A stretch of 64,000 nucleotides of DNA from Silurus meridionalis (GCF_014805685.1 NC_060907.1:4721852-4785851), one strand, 5' to 3'; shown: positions 1 through 11,137, numbered from the stretch's first letter. Translations and numbers: made by a program. Notes: generated by a model from the sequence alone, not told the origin.

Positions 1-10
1 ATGTGTCAGT

Positions 11-57
<47 letters not shown>

Positions 58-105
58 TGAGTGTCTGTATGTGTGATTGAGTGTGTAAGCGCTTGTGTGT
101 ATTAC

Positions 106-126
106 CATCTCTTTCCCTCTTCAACT
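106..126 (-). other. candidate microexon (21 nt)
   Basis: On the minus strand a TTTATTTCAG acceptor precedes, and a GGTAATAC donor follows, a 21-nt segment. In the phase 2-nt/6 codons/1-nt it reads LKRERD. No transcript evidence is available. Confidence 0.35.
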
Positions 127-346
127 CTGAAATAAAAACACAATAAATGTTATAAAATTTGAAAAGAAGTTCCAATTATTATATCTACTGTCATTATATT
201 GTGTGTGTCTTTGAGACTAAGTATGTATGTGTGTGTGAGTGTGTGTAAGTTTGTGTGTATTACCATGGGTGTATTATTGGGTGTATTATCTCTGTGTGTT
301 TCATTAGGTATGTGTGTGTGTGTGTATGAGTGTATCAGTGAGTGTC

Positions 347-386
<40 letters not shown>

Positions 387-627
387 TGAGGGTGTGCGTG
401 TGTGAATGTATCTTTGAGAGTCTGAGTGTGTTAATGTTTGTGTATATTGCCAGTGTGTGAATGTGTGTGTGTGTGTGTGTCAGCAGGTGTGTGTGTTTGT
501 GTGTGAGTGAGTGTATCAGTGAGTGTCTGTATGTGTGTAAGTGTGCGTCTGTGATTGTGTGTTTGAGAGTGACCGTGTCTGTATGTGTGATTAAGTGTGT
601 AAGTGTGTAAGTGTTTGTGTGTATTAC

Positions 628-645
628 CATCGTTTTTCCTTGACT
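628..645 (-). other. candidate microexon (18 nt)
   Basis: The acceptor is TTTTAG and the donor is GGTAATAC on the minus strand. The 18-nt core reads SRKND in the shared phase. It is a sister copy of 1,569-1,586. Confidence 0.33.
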
Positions 646-1082
646 CTAAAATAAAAACACAATAAATGTTATAAAATTTGAAAAGAAGTTCCAATTATTA
701 TATCTACTGTCATCATAATGTGTGTGTCTTTGAGACTGAGTATGTGTGTTTGAGTGTGTAAGAGTTTGCGTGTATTACCCCGGGTCCATCAGCGTGTGTG
801 TGTGTGTATTTGTGTGTGAGTGAGTGTCTGTATGTATGTGTGTGTGTGTGAGTGAGGGTGTGTGTGTGTGAATGTGTCTTTGAGAGTTTGAGTTTGTGTT
901 TGTGTATATTACCAGTGTGTGAATGTTTGTGTATGTGTGAGTGTGTGTGTCTATGTGTGTCAGCAGGTGTGTGTGAGTGTGTGTGTTTGAGTGAGTGTGT
1001 GTGTGTGCTTGTGTCTTTGAGAGTGAGAGTGTCTGTATGTGTGATTAAATGTGTTAAGTGTGTAAGTGTTTGTGTGTATTAC

Positions 1083-1103
1083 CATGTCTTTCACTCCTTA
1101 ACT
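1083..1103 (-). other. candidate microexon (21 nt)
   Basis: The acceptor is TTTCAG and the donor is GGTAATAC on the minus strand. It reads LRSERH in the shared phase; another frame has an internal TGA. Confidence 0.35.
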
Positions 1104-1568
1104 CTGAAATAAAAACACAATAAATGTTATAAAATTTGAAAAGAAGTTCCAATTATTATATCTACTGTCATTATAATGTGTGTGTGTCTTTGAGACTGAG
1201 TATGTGTATGTGTGTTTGAGTGTGTAAGTGTTTGCGCATATTACCTTGGGTGTATTATTGGGTGTATTACCTTGGTGTGTGTCATTAGGTATGTATGTGT
1301 GTTTGAGTGTATCAGTGAGTGTCTGTATGTGTGTGTGTGAGTGAGGGTGTGTGTGTGAATGTATCTTTGAGAGTCTAAGTGTGTTAGTGTTTGTGTATAT
1401 TGCCAGTGTGTGAATGTTTGTGTGTGTCTGTGTGTCAGCAGGTGTGTGTGTTTGTGTGTGAGTGAGTGTCTGTATGTGTGTGTGAGTGCGTCTGTAATTG
1501 TGTGTTTGATAGTGACCGTGTCTGTATGTGTGATTAAGTGTGTAAGTGTAAGTGTTTGTGTGTATTAC

Positions 1569-1586
1569 CATCGTTTTTCCTCGACT
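1569..1586 (-). other. candidate microexon (18 nt)
   Basis: The acceptor is TTTCAG and the donor is GGTAATAC on the minus strand. It reads SRKND in the shared phase. Confidence 0.33.
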
Positions 1587-1754
1587 CTGAAATAAAAACA
1601 CAATAAATGTTATAAAATTTGAAAAGAAGTTCCAATTATTATATCTACTGTCATCATAATGTGTGTGTCTTTGAGACTGAGTATGTGTATGTGTGTTTGA
1701 GTGTGTAAGAGTTTGCGTGTATTACCCCGGGTGCATCAGTGGGTGTGTGAGTGA

Positions 1755-1818
<64 letters not shown>

Positions 1819-1820
<2 letters not shown>

Positions 1821-2811
1821 CCGTGGCGACTGTGGCAAGGAAAAACTCCCTTAGATGTAATGAGGAAGAAACCTTGAGAGAAACCAGACTCAAAAGGGGA
1901 CCCCATCCTTATTTGGGTGACATCGAGAATATGATCATAAATCTATCCACAATACAGAACACTGGAGAGTGAGAACTAACATGAGCACTGGAGTATAAGA
2001 TTATAAGTAATGTTCTTTCTACAGTCTTTGGTATAAAAGTAGGAGCTACTGAGCTCAACATTTGTGATCAACATTTGGCTTACATTGGCTTCCTGTTAAG
2101 TTTCGAATAGACTACAAACTACTGCTACTCACTTATAAAGCACTAAATGGATTGGCTCCCATGTATCTTCCCAGTCTTTTAACACGCTACAATCCATCAC
2201 GCTCCCTGAGATCTCAAAACTCTGGACTTCTAGTAGTTCCTAGAATAGCAAAGTCCACTAAAGGCAGTAGATCATTCTCACATTTATCTCCTAAACTCTG
2301 GAATAGTCTTCCTGACAGTGTTTGGGGCTCAGACACACTCTCCCAGTTTAAGTGTAGATTAAAAACTTAGATTTTTAGCAAAGCCTACACATAACACACA
2401 TGACATCATAAGCTTGTACCAGAACATCTGATCACATGCACATTATCAACTTGTGCTGTTAATATCACGAACAGCAGCTACGGTAATTGCTCTTCACTGC
2501 TTCTCTTTCTCTCCCCATCCCGAGGCATCCTGAGGTTGCTCCAGCTCCAGTCATGTCCCACCTCGTGAAGATTATGGACCTTTAAAAATGTACATGCCGA
2601 ACTCGCAAACATCCCATACCATCTACAGACGTACCAGTGCCAATTGATCACTAAAGGTGGTAGATCATTTTCACTCAGACACACTCTCAGGCTCAGACAC
2701 ACTCTCCCAGTTTAAATGCAGATTAAAAACATATATTTTTAGCGAGTTAGATGCCGAACTCGCAAACATCCCGTACCATCTAGGGACGTACCAGTGCCAA
2801 TTGGATCCCAC
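1819..2811 (+). mobile_element. rearranged L2-type LINE 3' end
   Basis: Two L2 pieces lie head to head. 1,819-2,085 is the reverse complement of the L2 3' untranslated region seen elsewhere in this window (GTGGCGACTGTGGCAAGG, GAGGAAGAAACC). From 2,086 the sequence runs in sense as the ORF2 C-terminus (about 2,110-2,370, including SQNSGLLVVPRIAKST and LWNSLPDSV), then 3' UTR to about 2,640. A second, partly duplicated 3' UTR piece ends near 2,811. ORF2 of L2 normally encodes endonuclease and reverse transcriptase; only the tail after the RT domain remains, so the copy is dead. The head-to-head arrangement suggests inversion during insertion (twin priming) or later recombination in the array. 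Confidence 0.8.
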
Positions 2812-2814
2812 TAC

Positions 2815-3185
2815 ATGTGTGTGTTAAAAAGGATTCCTATTTAGTTGTAATTCCATGCTTCACCACTAGAGGCAGATATTCAGTTTACCATGCAATGACA
2901 AGCTATCTGTGACATCACAGTACACCGTCCCCCACCAAGAGTATAAAAGACCAGAACACGCAACCTACTGAACAGCAGCTAGCAGTAGACAGCAAGAGTC
3001 ACCTCATATGCAATCAATTCTATACCCAGTAAAGTAAAGTGTTCTGAATCCTGTATCGTGTTTTTACTGACGCGCTGGGGCGAGTACAATCCACTGATCA
3101 GTGCATACCAGTTAGTGAGAATCTTTATATGGTCCTTCGAGTAAGATAAGAAAACCCCTCTAACATTGGTCCTTCGAGCTAGACA
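2815..3185 (+). mobile_element. BEL/Pao-family LTR, partial (family A)
   Basis: It resembles the LTR copies at 14,711-15,009 (minus) and 52,668-52,981 (plus): CTTCACCACTAGAGGCA, a TATA box in GTATAAAAGACC near 2,941, and a 3' part ending GTGTTTTTACTGACGCGCTG. Extra sequence to about 3,185 contains GGTCCTTCGAG twice and may be leader. The family link to BEL/Pao is inferred from coding sequence next to the copy at 20,566-20,790. No internal coding region is attached here. Confidence 0.6.
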
Positions 3186-3808
3186 GGAAAACTTCTCAAC
3201 AGTGAGTGAGTGTCAGTATGTGTGTGAGTGTCTTGAGAGGGTGCATGCTTGTGTATGTTTTTTAAGTGTGAGTGTGAGGGTGTGTGTATGTGAGTGTGTG
3301 TGGGTTTGTGTGTGTGTATCTGAGAGTGAGTGTAAGAGTCTGTATGTATGTGAGTGTGTATGAGTGCTTGTGTGTATATATATATATATATGAGTGAGTG
3401 TCTGTGTGTGTTATGTTTCAATTCTGAAATAAAAACACAAAAAATGTAAAAAAAATTATTTCTGTGTCAATAGGTTTGTGTGTGTGTCTGTGTCTATGTG
3501 TGTCAATTTTGTGTGTGAGGGTGTGTGTGTTGGAGTGTGTACGTGTGTTTGAGTGTGTAAGTGTTTGTGTGTATTACCAGTGTGTGACTGTGTGTGTGAG
3601 TTTGTGTCTGTGTGTGTATGTGATTGAGTGAGTGTCTGTGTATGTGAGATTGAGTGTGTGTACGTGTGTTTGAGTGTGTAAGTGTTTGAATGTATTAATG
3701 TCATTTTCCCGTGTTCGTGCATTGTACATGAGATTGAGTGTGTCTTTAAAAGTGGAAGTGAGTTTGTGTGTATGTGTGTTTGATCATAAATATGTTTGTG
3801 TGTATTAC

Positions 3809-3829
3809 CACATTCTTTTCTATGCATCA
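3809..3829 (-). other. candidate microexon (21 nt)
   Basis: The acceptor is CATTACAG and the donor is GGTAATAC on the minus strand. It reads MHRKEC in the shared phase. Confidence 0.33.
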
Positions 3830-3959
3830 CTGTAATGAAAACAATAAATGTTAAAACGTTTTAAAAGAAGTTCAGATCTTCTGTCATTATAAAGTGTGTG
3901 TCTTTGAGACTGAGTGTGTCTATGTGTCTATTGATTGTGTAAGTGTTTGTGTGTATTAC

Positions 3960-3980
3960 CTTCTAACTTTGACTCCATGT
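3960..3980 (-). other. candidate microexon (21 nt)
   Basis: The acceptor is TTTCAG and the donor is GGTAATAC on the minus strand. It reads MESKLE in the shared phase. Confidence 0.35.
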
Positions 3981-4088
3981 CTGAAATAAAAACACAATAA
4001 ATGTTATAAAAATTTGAAAAGAATTTTAAATAATTATATCTACTGTCATTATATGTCTGTGTGTGTGTGTGTGTTTGTGTGTCATTAG

Positions 4089-4123
<35 letters not shown>

Positions 4124-4224
4124 TGTGTGAGCGTTTGTTTAAAAGTGCGCGTGTGTGCATGTGTGTTTAAGTGTGTAAGTGTTTGTGTGTATTACATGTG
4201 ACTGTGTGTGTGTCTGTGTGTCAG

Positions 4225-4272
<48 letters not shown>

Positions 4273-4325
4273 AATAAGTGTATCAGTGAGTGTCTCTGTA
4301 TGTGAGATTGAGTGTGTCTTTGAGA

Positions 4326-5156
4326 CTCATTAAAAAACCTAATCTGGATCGTTACTATTTCGTAGACTTAAAAGGAGAGCTATTCACAATATACATGCTT
4401 CCCTTAGGATATATTATTAGAATGCATGGAATTAGCTTCCATTGTTGTGCTGATGATACCCAGCTATATATCTCATCTAAACCAGGCGATACAGCTCAAT
4501 TAGCTCGGACAACTGAGTGTGTTAAAGAAATTAGAGATTGGATGACCCATAACTTTGTACTGTTAAATTCTGATCAGACGGAGATTTTGCTCATCGGCCC
4601 AAAAACTAGTATACAGAAGCTCCAGCATCTCAACCTGCATTTAGATGGATGTTCTGTAACCACTAGTTCAACGGTAAAAGACCTGGGAGTTATTTTAGAC
4701 AGCAACTTGTCTTTTACTAATCATATCAACTAAGTTACAAAAACAGCCTTCTTTCACCTCAAAAATATTTCTAAGCTAAGAAACATGTTATCTATAGCTG
4801 ATGCAGAGAAGCTCATCCATGCATTCATGACCTCCAGAATAGACTACTGTAATGCATTACTAGGTGGATGTCCTGCATCATTAATAAACAAGCTTCAGTT
4901 CGTTCAGAATGCGGCAGCAAGAGTTCTTACAGGGTCAAGAAAATATGATCATATAACCCCAATCTTATCATCCCTACACTTGCTTCCTGTTAAGTTTCGA
5001 ATAGACTACAAACTACTGCTTCTTACTTATAAAGCACTGAATAGTTTGGCTCCCATGAATCTCTCCAGTCTTTTAACACGCTACAATCTGTCACGCTCCC
5101 CGAGATCTCAAAACTCTGGACTTCTAGTAGTTCCTAGAATAGCAAAGTCCACTAAA
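4326..5156 (+). pseudogene. L2-type LINE ORF2 fragment (RT catalytic region to C-terminus)
   Basis: The reverse transcriptase of an L2 clade LINE, 5'-truncated. Readable parts include the thumb-proximal motif [14 protein letters not shown] (catalytic DD; the usual Tyr before it is Cys here), [27 protein letters not shown], and after an in-frame TAA at 4,730-4,732 the segment SRIDYCNALLGGCPASLINKL and the conserved tail SQNSGLLVVPRIAKST. The reading frame then runs into an antisense L2 tail at about 5,157. The stop, the missing 5' half and the altered active site make it inactive. It is closely related to the copy at 59,979-60,914. Confidence 0.85.
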
Positions 5157-5781
5157 GTCAAGTCAAGTCAAGCTTATTTCTAGAGCGCTTTTCACAACAG
5201 ACATTGTCTCAAAGCAGCTTTACAGAAATCAACAGTTAAGGTGAACGGTGTGCATTTATCCCTGATGAGCAGCCGTGGCGACTGTGGCAAGGAAAAACTC
5301 CCTTAGATGTAATGAGGAAGAAACCTTGAGAGAAACATGTGTAGTTTTGACATTGGACCTCCTGGAAGGTTTAATGGATCTGGCATGGAGAAGCTGATGC
5401 TGGATCTGTGATGATTATAAATGTTGAGCTCAGTAGCTCCTAGTTTTAGAACCATAAAGACTGTAGAAAGAACATTACTTATAATCTTATACTCCAGTGT
5501 TCATGTTAGTTCTCACTTTCCAGTGTTCTGTATTGTTGAAAGATTTATGATCAAACCTTTGATGTCACCCAAATGAGGATGGGTTCCCCTTTTGAGTCTG
5601 GTTCCTCTCAAGGTTTCTTCCTCTTTACATCTAAGGGAGTTTCTCCTTGCCACAGTCTTGGTCATCAGGAATAAATGCACGCCATTCACCTTGACTATTG
5701 ATTTCTGTAAAGCTGCTTTGAGACAATGTCTGTTGTGAAAAGCGCAATAGAAATAAACTTGACTTGACTTGAGTTGAGTGT
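5150..5781. mobile_element. L2 3' UTR in inverted arrangement
   Basis: 5,157-5,340 is L2 3' UTR on the minus strand, starting with the (TCAAG)n tail complement and AGCGCTTTTCACAACAGACA. 5,341-5,781 is L2 3' UTR on the plus strand, ending in AAATAAACTTGACTTGACTTG, the usual 3' tail. The two arms (about 5,160-5,340 and 5,580-5,775) are complementary to each other and could fold into a long hairpin. A nested insertion or an inversion formed during insertion would explain it. Confidence 0.8.
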
Positions 5782-6161
5782 TTGTATGTGTGATTGAATG
5801 TGCAAGTGTGTAAGTGTTTGTGTGTAATACCATTGTGTAACTGTGTGTTTATAAGTGAGTGAGTGTCTGTGTATGTGTGATTGAGTGTGTAAGTGTTTGA
5901 GTGTATTACTTCTATATTCCTGCCTTTTCTCTGAAATAAAAACACAATAAATGTTATAAAGTTTTAAAAGAAGGTAAAAGTATTATATCTACTGTCATTA
6001 TATGTGTGTACGTGTGAGTATGTGTGTCGTGTGTGACAGTAAATGTGTGTTTGTTTGTGTGTGAGTGTATCAGTGAGTGTCTGTAAGTGTGTGTGAGTGT
6101 GTGTGTGTCTGTGTGTGTGAATGTGTCTTTGAGAGTAAGTGTGTGTATGTGTGTGTGTAAG
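5782..6161. repeat. TG-rich tandem array, block 3
   Basis: Continuation of the array with one microexon-like unit and the conserved 75-bp stretch at about 5,931-6,005. Confidence 0.85.
5910..5930 (-). other. candidate microexon (21 nt)
   Basis: The acceptor is TTTCAG and the donor is AGTAATAC on the minus strand. It reads KRQEYR in the shared phase. Confidence 0.33.
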
Positions 6162-6164
6162 TGT

Positions 6165-6771
6165 GAACTACATATTTGTTTTATTTGCTTTAATTTGTTA
6201 ATATGTTTTATGTCACATTTAAATTGATTGGTTTTATTTTTGGCGGAAGTGTTTTCTCTTGCGATTAAGCTGTGCTATGTCATGACGTCATTCGGGAAGC
6301 ACGCGCTGCTCCTCAGTTGACTTTGTGCATACTGAGGAGAGGTAATCTGTTAGCAGTGTGCTCCCGGGATTACTTGGAAAAAAGTTTTACACATTTGAAT
6401 TTCACTCATAACGTGTTCAAATAATATTGTTAAGTGTTATTAATGTAATATGTGATATGTAAAGTGATTTGTGAATGGATGGGGAGGATTAAGCGTCTTA
6501 TTTGATAAGTACAGCGAGCCGAATAAGCATGTGCTTTGGCTAGGCTTAGTGATGCTAGTGAGCTAATGGCTGCAATTTGATTTGTGCAGGTGGTAAAGTT
6601 GACCAAGCAGCCATGTTTATTTTGTTACTTTCTGTATTCCATCCAGAATTGTTGAATGTTGGTAACAATAAACTCTCCAGTACTGCTGCAACAAAGTTGT
6701 AAAGACTCGTCATTCCACAACACAACGCAGAAAACACGAGCACTGGTCAGAACCGAACTTGACAGTTTACA
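6165..6771 (+). mobile_element. non-repetitive insert, possible solo LTR
   Basis: About 607 bp of normal-complexity DNA inside the array. TAAGTGT flanks it on both sides (6,158-6,164 and 6,772-6,778), which may be a target duplication or simply the array period. An LTR reading is also possible: TGTGAAC at 6,162 and TTGACA ending at 6,764 give TG...CA ends, with an AATAAA near 6,667. No coding capacity was seen. The family is not recognised. Confidence 0.4.
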
Positions 6772-6982
<211 letters not shown>

Positions 6983-8196
6983 CAGAGGTGGGAAGTAATG
7001 AAGTACAAATACTTCATTACTGTACTTAAGTAGATTTTTCTGGTATCAGTATTTTACTCCACTATTTATTTTTCAGACAACTTTTTACTTTTACTCATAA
7101 CATTTTTACACAAATATCTGTACTTTTTACTTCTAACATTTTTAAAACCGGCTCGTTACTTTAGTTTTAATCCATTGATTTTGTAAAATATAAAATTTTT
7201 CTTTTCACTGCGCGCTGATTTCAGCCGAACAACCGATTTCCTGTTACTGCACGTCTTTTTCAATCCGCTGGTGTATAAAGTCCTGACTCTCACTCACCAC
7301 AGATGTAGACTAGTTTACGAAGCTGAGAATCAGCAGGGCAGAATGCAGTAAGAAGTTTGGGGTTAACGTGGATGAGACAGAGGGAGTCAGTGATTAAACA
7401 TGACTGAGATCAGACACATTCCTGATCATCACAATATTTTTCGCTGTCAAAATTAAAACAATTTTAAACGGCACTAAATGTTATTAACGTGCTATCAATT
7501 CAGCGTGCATTTCTGTTTTTACCATTTTTATGAAAAAAAAAAAAAACATAAATAAATAACTAAATATAAAAGAGGCGAAATTAAAAACTCCAGCAAAACA
7601 TACACTTATTTATGACGTCCCTTCTTTACTTAGATATAAAATAATTTTAATCATTAAACTTTTGTTTTGTTTTGTAAATTTTTGCACCAAGTCTCAAATT
7701 AAACACCAAATCCGCCATGTTTTACACAATTTACCCTCTAGGTGGTGTTTTGTGGGTTTTTCCCTCATAACGGCGACACGAACTTAAATTACTGTCTTTA
7801 TCGATCGTACATAAAAACAATACATCATTCAAATCTGTAAAATGTCTATGATTATATATAAAAGCTTCTTGACTTGACTTGAAGAGGTGCAGTTTCTCCG
7901 GTATCACCTCATTAACTGTCCGTGTGGAAACATAGCAAAGGCTCTTAATGATGTCCACACGTCTCTGCACTGATATAGCCTTTATATTTAATCACTGTAC
8001 ATATGCTTACATATAAATCACATGCTGTACATATGATACATATTTATCTGCACTATTGCTACTTTTTGCACTTCTGGTAGATGATAAACTGCATTTTGTT
8101 GCTGTGTACCTGTACAATGCAAGGACAATAAAGATCTATCTATCTCTGTATCTATCTCTGTATCTCTGTATCTCTGTATCTCTGTATCTCTGTATC

Positions 8197-8245
<49 letters not shown>

Positions 8246-8452
8246 TTTAATATTAATATGATGTGAGGTCCAGTTAACAGCTAAAACAGGTAGAATAACT
8301 ACTTTTTACTGAAGTCCATGTCAGATCCAGACTTCTTTACTTTCACTTGAGTAAAAAAGTATAATCAGTACTTCAACTTTTACCCGAGTATTTTAAAACA
8401 TGAGTATCTGTACTTCTACTTATGTAAAGGATGTGTACTTTTGCCACCTCTG
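6983..8452 (+). mobile_element. hAT-type DNA transposon, non-autonomous
   Basis: The ends are inverted repeats beginning CAGAGGTGG (left, from 6,983) and finishing CCACCTCTG (right, to 8,452). The flanking 8-bp duplication TGAGTGAG is perfect (6,975-6,982 and 8,453-8,460), the target size typical of hAT transposases. The subterminal regions share TACTTAAGTAGA-like words. No transposase frame is present in the 1,470 bp. A retroposon tail ending in a (TCTA)n microsatellite is nested at about 7,980-8,242. Confidence 0.88.
7980..8242 (+). repeat. retroposon 3' tail with (TCTA)n
   Basis: Sequence such as AAACTGCATTTTGTTGC and GACAATAAAGATCTATC resembles the 3' end of the Rex1/CR1-like LINE at 53,170-54,171. 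Here it ends in TCTATCTCTG/TCTA repeats (about 8,128-8,242). It is nested in the hAT element, so it is younger than that insertion or was carried with it. Confidence 0.65.
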
Positions 8453-8971
8453 TGAGTGAGTGAGTGTGTGTGAATGTTTCTTTGAGAGTGAGTGTGTGTG
8501 TATGTGTGTTTTGAGTGTGTAAGTGTGTAAATGTTTGTGTGTATTCCAACTGTTTAACTGCTCCAAATCTGAAATAGAAACACAGTAAATGTATAAGGTT
8601 TTAAAAGAAGTTACAATTATTATATCTACTGTCTTTATAATGTGTGTGTTTGTCTGTGTCAGTAGGTGTGCGCGTATGTGTGTGTTTCTATTTTTTTAAT
8701 GTGTGTATGTGTTTGAGTGTGTAAGTGTTTGTGTGTATTACCAGTGTGTGACTGTGTGTTTGAGTGTGTAAGTGTTTGTATATATTAATGTCAATTTCTC
8801 ATCTCAATGCTGAAATAAAAATAAAGTATTTAATAGAAATTGAACAGTAGTTTTTATTGCAATTATATATATATATGTGTGTGTGCGTGTGTGAGATTGA
8901 GTGGGTCTTTAAAAGCGAGAGTAAATTTGTGTGTATGTTTATTTGATTATGAAAGTGTTTGTGTGTTCTAC

Positions 8972-8992
8972 CATTGATTTCCTTCTTCAACA
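8972..8992 (-). other. candidate microexon (21 nt)
   Basis: The acceptor is TTTCAG and the donor is GGTAGAAC on the minus strand. It reads LKKEIN in the shared phase. Confidence 0.35.
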
Positions 8993-9274
8993 CTGAAATA
9001 AAAACACAATAAATGTTATAAAGTTTTACAAGAAGTTAAAATTTGTGTATCAAGTGTCACTGTAATGTGTGTGTCTTTAAAACTGAGTGTGTGTATGTTT
9101 GTTTGAGTGTGTAAGTGTTTGTGTGTATTACGCTGGGTCTATTAATGGGTGTATTACCTCTGTGTGTGTCAGTAGGTGTGTGTTTGTGTGTGAGTGAGTG
9201 TATGTGTCTTTGAGAGTGAGCGTGTGTGTATGTGTGTTTGAGTGTGTAAGTGTGTGAGTGTTTGTGTTTATTAC

Positions 9275-9295
9275 CATTCTTTAACTGCCACATCT
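9275..9295 (-). other. candidate microexon (21 nt)
   Basis: The acceptor is TTTTAG and the donor is GGTAATAA on the minus strand. It reads MWQLKN in the shared phase. Confidence 0.35.
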
Positions 9296-9418
9296 CTAAA
9301 ATGAAAACACAATAAATGTTATAATTTTTTAAAAGAAGTTAAAATTATTATATTTACTGTAATTATATGTGTTTGCTTGTGAGTGTGTCTGTGTGTCAGT
9401 AGGTGTAAGTGTGTAAGT

Positions 9419-10047
9419 CAGGGGTGGCCAACCCGTGGCTCGCGAGCCGCATGCAGCTCTTTGGCTGGTTTAATGCTGGTCTCTTACGTTCATATCGAAG
9501 TTTGTGTTCGTTTTTTTTAATGTGCGTGTTCGCTTCGCTTTTGAGTTAAATACGGTATTTTTAAGACTTAAATGATCTTGCCCCTACTGGGAAACTTTGC
9601 GGTATTTTCATCTCACGCACAAGTGCATTTGACGAAAATACCATATTGAACTCAAGCGAAGTGAACAGGCACATAAAAAAAACACAAACAAAGTCCTTGT
9701 TTTCTACCCTGAAACACGTGAAATCAAAGCATCGATCTGTTCTGACTGACACCCACGTGAAAGAATTGCTTCGAGTGGCAACAACGGAATACGAGGCAGA
9801 TTTGAAGGGGATTGTTCAAGGCAAGGATGCCAAAAGTCCCACTAACATGCATAGTAAAAGAAAAACGCTATTGTAAATGATTATATTTTTGTTTGTGGAC
9901 TTGGTTAAACTAAGAGTTTGTGTGTGTGAGACAGTGCACACAATGTTTATTGTTGAAAATGACTGTTCTGTGGTCTTAAAACTGTAGGAGTCAATTTCTG
10001 TCATTATGTTGGTGTGTGACATTTACAATGAATTTGGCTTAGCAGAG

Positions 10048-10079
<32 letters not shown>

Positions 10080-10194
10080 GTGAGAGAGAGAAAGGGATGG
10101 GTGATGTTCATGTGTGCCCATGTGTATAATGTGGCTCCTTGCGGTAACACAGTAAAAAATGTGGCTCTCGATCTCTGACTGGTTGGCCCCCCTG
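9419..10194 (+). mobile_element. hAT-type DNA transposon with transposase remnant
   Basis: Terminal inverted repeats CAGGGGTGGCCAACC (left) and GGTTGGCCCCCCTG (right) bound 776 bp. The 8-bp duplication GTGTAAGT is perfect (9,411-9,418 and 10,195-10,202). A TG/GAGA stretch at about 10,047-10,093 lies inside. The element keeps only the end of a transposase gene, so it is an internal-deletion derivative. Its right-hand 100 bp recur at 10,741-10,838. Confidence 0.9.
9646..9876 (+). pseudogene. hAT transposase C-terminal fragment
   Basis: About 76 residues with the pattern SLFSTLKHVKSKHRSVL followed by TDTHVKELLRVATTEYE. This matches the hAT C-terminal dimerisation region as found in GTF2IRD2- and SCAND3-related transposases. 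The catalytic core (DDE) is not present, so no active enzyme is encoded. The gene lies between the two inverted repeats and reads in the same direction as the element. The family assignment comes from motif recall only. Confidence 0.75.
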
Positions 10195-10217
10195 GTGTAA
10201 GTGTTTGTGTGTATTAC

Positions 10218-10238
10218 CATTCTGTAACCGCCTCATCT
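10218..10238 (-). other. candidate microexon (21 nt)
   Basis: The acceptor is TTTCAG and the donor is GGTAATAC on the minus strand. It reads MRRLQN in the shared phase. The copy at 10,851-10,871 is identical. Confidence 0.36.
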
Positions 10239-10699
10239 CTGAAATTAAAACACAATAATTTTAAAATATTTTAAAAGAAGTTATAATTTTTATATTTACT
10301 GTAATTATATGTGGGTGCTTGTGAGTGTGTCTGTGTGTCAGTAGGTGTGTATTTGTGTGTGTGTGTGTGTGTGAGTGTATCAGTGAGTGTCTGTATGTGT
10401 GAGTGTGTGTGTGAATGTGTCTTTAAAAGTGAGTGTGTGTGTATGCGTGTTCGAGTGTGTTTGTGTGTAGATGTATGTGAGGGTGGGTTTGTGTGTGTCT
10501 GTGAGAGTGAGTGTGTATGTGAGAAGGTGTGATAGTGTCTTTATGTATGTTACTGTGTGGGTGTGTGAATGTAAGAGTGAGTGTAAGGGTATGTATGTGA
10601 ATGTTTGGTTGTGTGTGGGAGTGGGAGTGTGTGTGAGTGGGTGAGTGTCTGTATGTGTATGAGTGTGTCTTGTGAGTGAGCATGTGTGTATGTGTGTTT

Positions 10700-10740
<41 letters not shown>

Positions 10741-10750
<10 letters not shown>

Positions 10751-10838
10751 AAGGGATGGGTGATGTTCATGTGTGCCCATGTGTATAATGTGGCTCCTTG
10801 CGGTAACACAGTAAAAAATGTGGCTCTCGATCTCTGTT
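10741..10838 (+). mobile_element. duplicated right end of the second hAT element
   Basis: About 98 bp nearly identical to 10,081-10,178 (GAGAGAGAAAGGGATGGG through TGGCTCTCGATCTCTG) without the terminal inverted repeat. It joins directly to array sequence at about 10,838. Unequal exchange between array units after the hAT insertion explains it. Confidence 0.8.
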
Positions 10839-10850
10839 TGTGTGTATTAC

Positions 10851-10871
10851 CATTCTGTAACCGCCTCATCT
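10851..10871 (-). other. candidate microexon (21 nt)
   Basis: Identical to 10,218-10,238 with the same acceptor and donor. It reads MRRLQN. Confidence 0.36.
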
Positions 10872-11120
10872 CTGAAATTAAAACACAATAATTTTAAAAT
10901 ATTTTAAAAGAAGTTATAATTTTTATATTTACTGTAATTATATGTGGGTGCTTGTGAGTGTGTCTGTGTGTCAGTAGGTGTGTATTTGTGTGTGTGTGTG
11001 TGTGTGTGTGAGTGAGTGTATCAGTGAGTGTCTGTATGTGTGAGAGTGTGCGTGTGTGAATGTGTCTTTAAAAGTGAGTGTGTGTGTGTATGCGTGTTCG
11101 AGTGTGTTTGTGTGTATTAC

Positions 11121-11137
11121 CTTTGCCTGCCACCAAC
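11121..11137 (-). other. candidate microexon (17 nt)
   Basis: The acceptor is TTTTTTTAG and the donor is GGTAATAC on the minus strand. At 17 nt it does not keep the 3-nt periodicity of the 21-nt class. Identical copies lie at 11,682-11,698 and 12,251-12,267. Confidence 0.3.

Larger units (their letters stand above)
1..1818. repeat. TG-rich tandem array, block 1
   Basis: Plus strand is almost entirely TG, TGAG and TGTA words. Units of about 450-520 bp repeat: a conserved stretch of about 75 bp (TGAAATAAAAACACAATAAATG and following bases, ending near TCTACTGTCATTATAATG) followed by TG-rich DNA. The conserved stretch starts near 127, 646, 1,104 and 1,587. Read on the minus strand, each one ends in a splice-acceptor-like motif followed by a short variable segment and a GT. 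A pure (TG)n run occupies about 1,759-1,817. Long reading frames here, rich in Cys/Val or His/Thr, are products of the dinucleotide bias and are not genes. Confidence 0.9.
3186..4325. repeat. TG-rich tandem array, block 2
   Basis: Same array as block 1. It holds two intact microexon-like units and one degenerate unit whose acceptor near 3,424 lacks a donor. A (AT)n stretch lies near 3,376-3,390 and pure (TG)n runs near 4,090-4,120 and 4,228-4,269. Confidence 0.88.
8461..9418. repeat. TG-rich tandem array, block 5
   Basis: Array with four conserved stretches. Two have intact splice-like dinucleotides (below). Two are degenerate: 8,548-8,568, where the donor GT reads GA, and one ending at 8,809 with no donor. 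A short (AT)n lies near 8,862-8,875. Confidence 0.87.
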
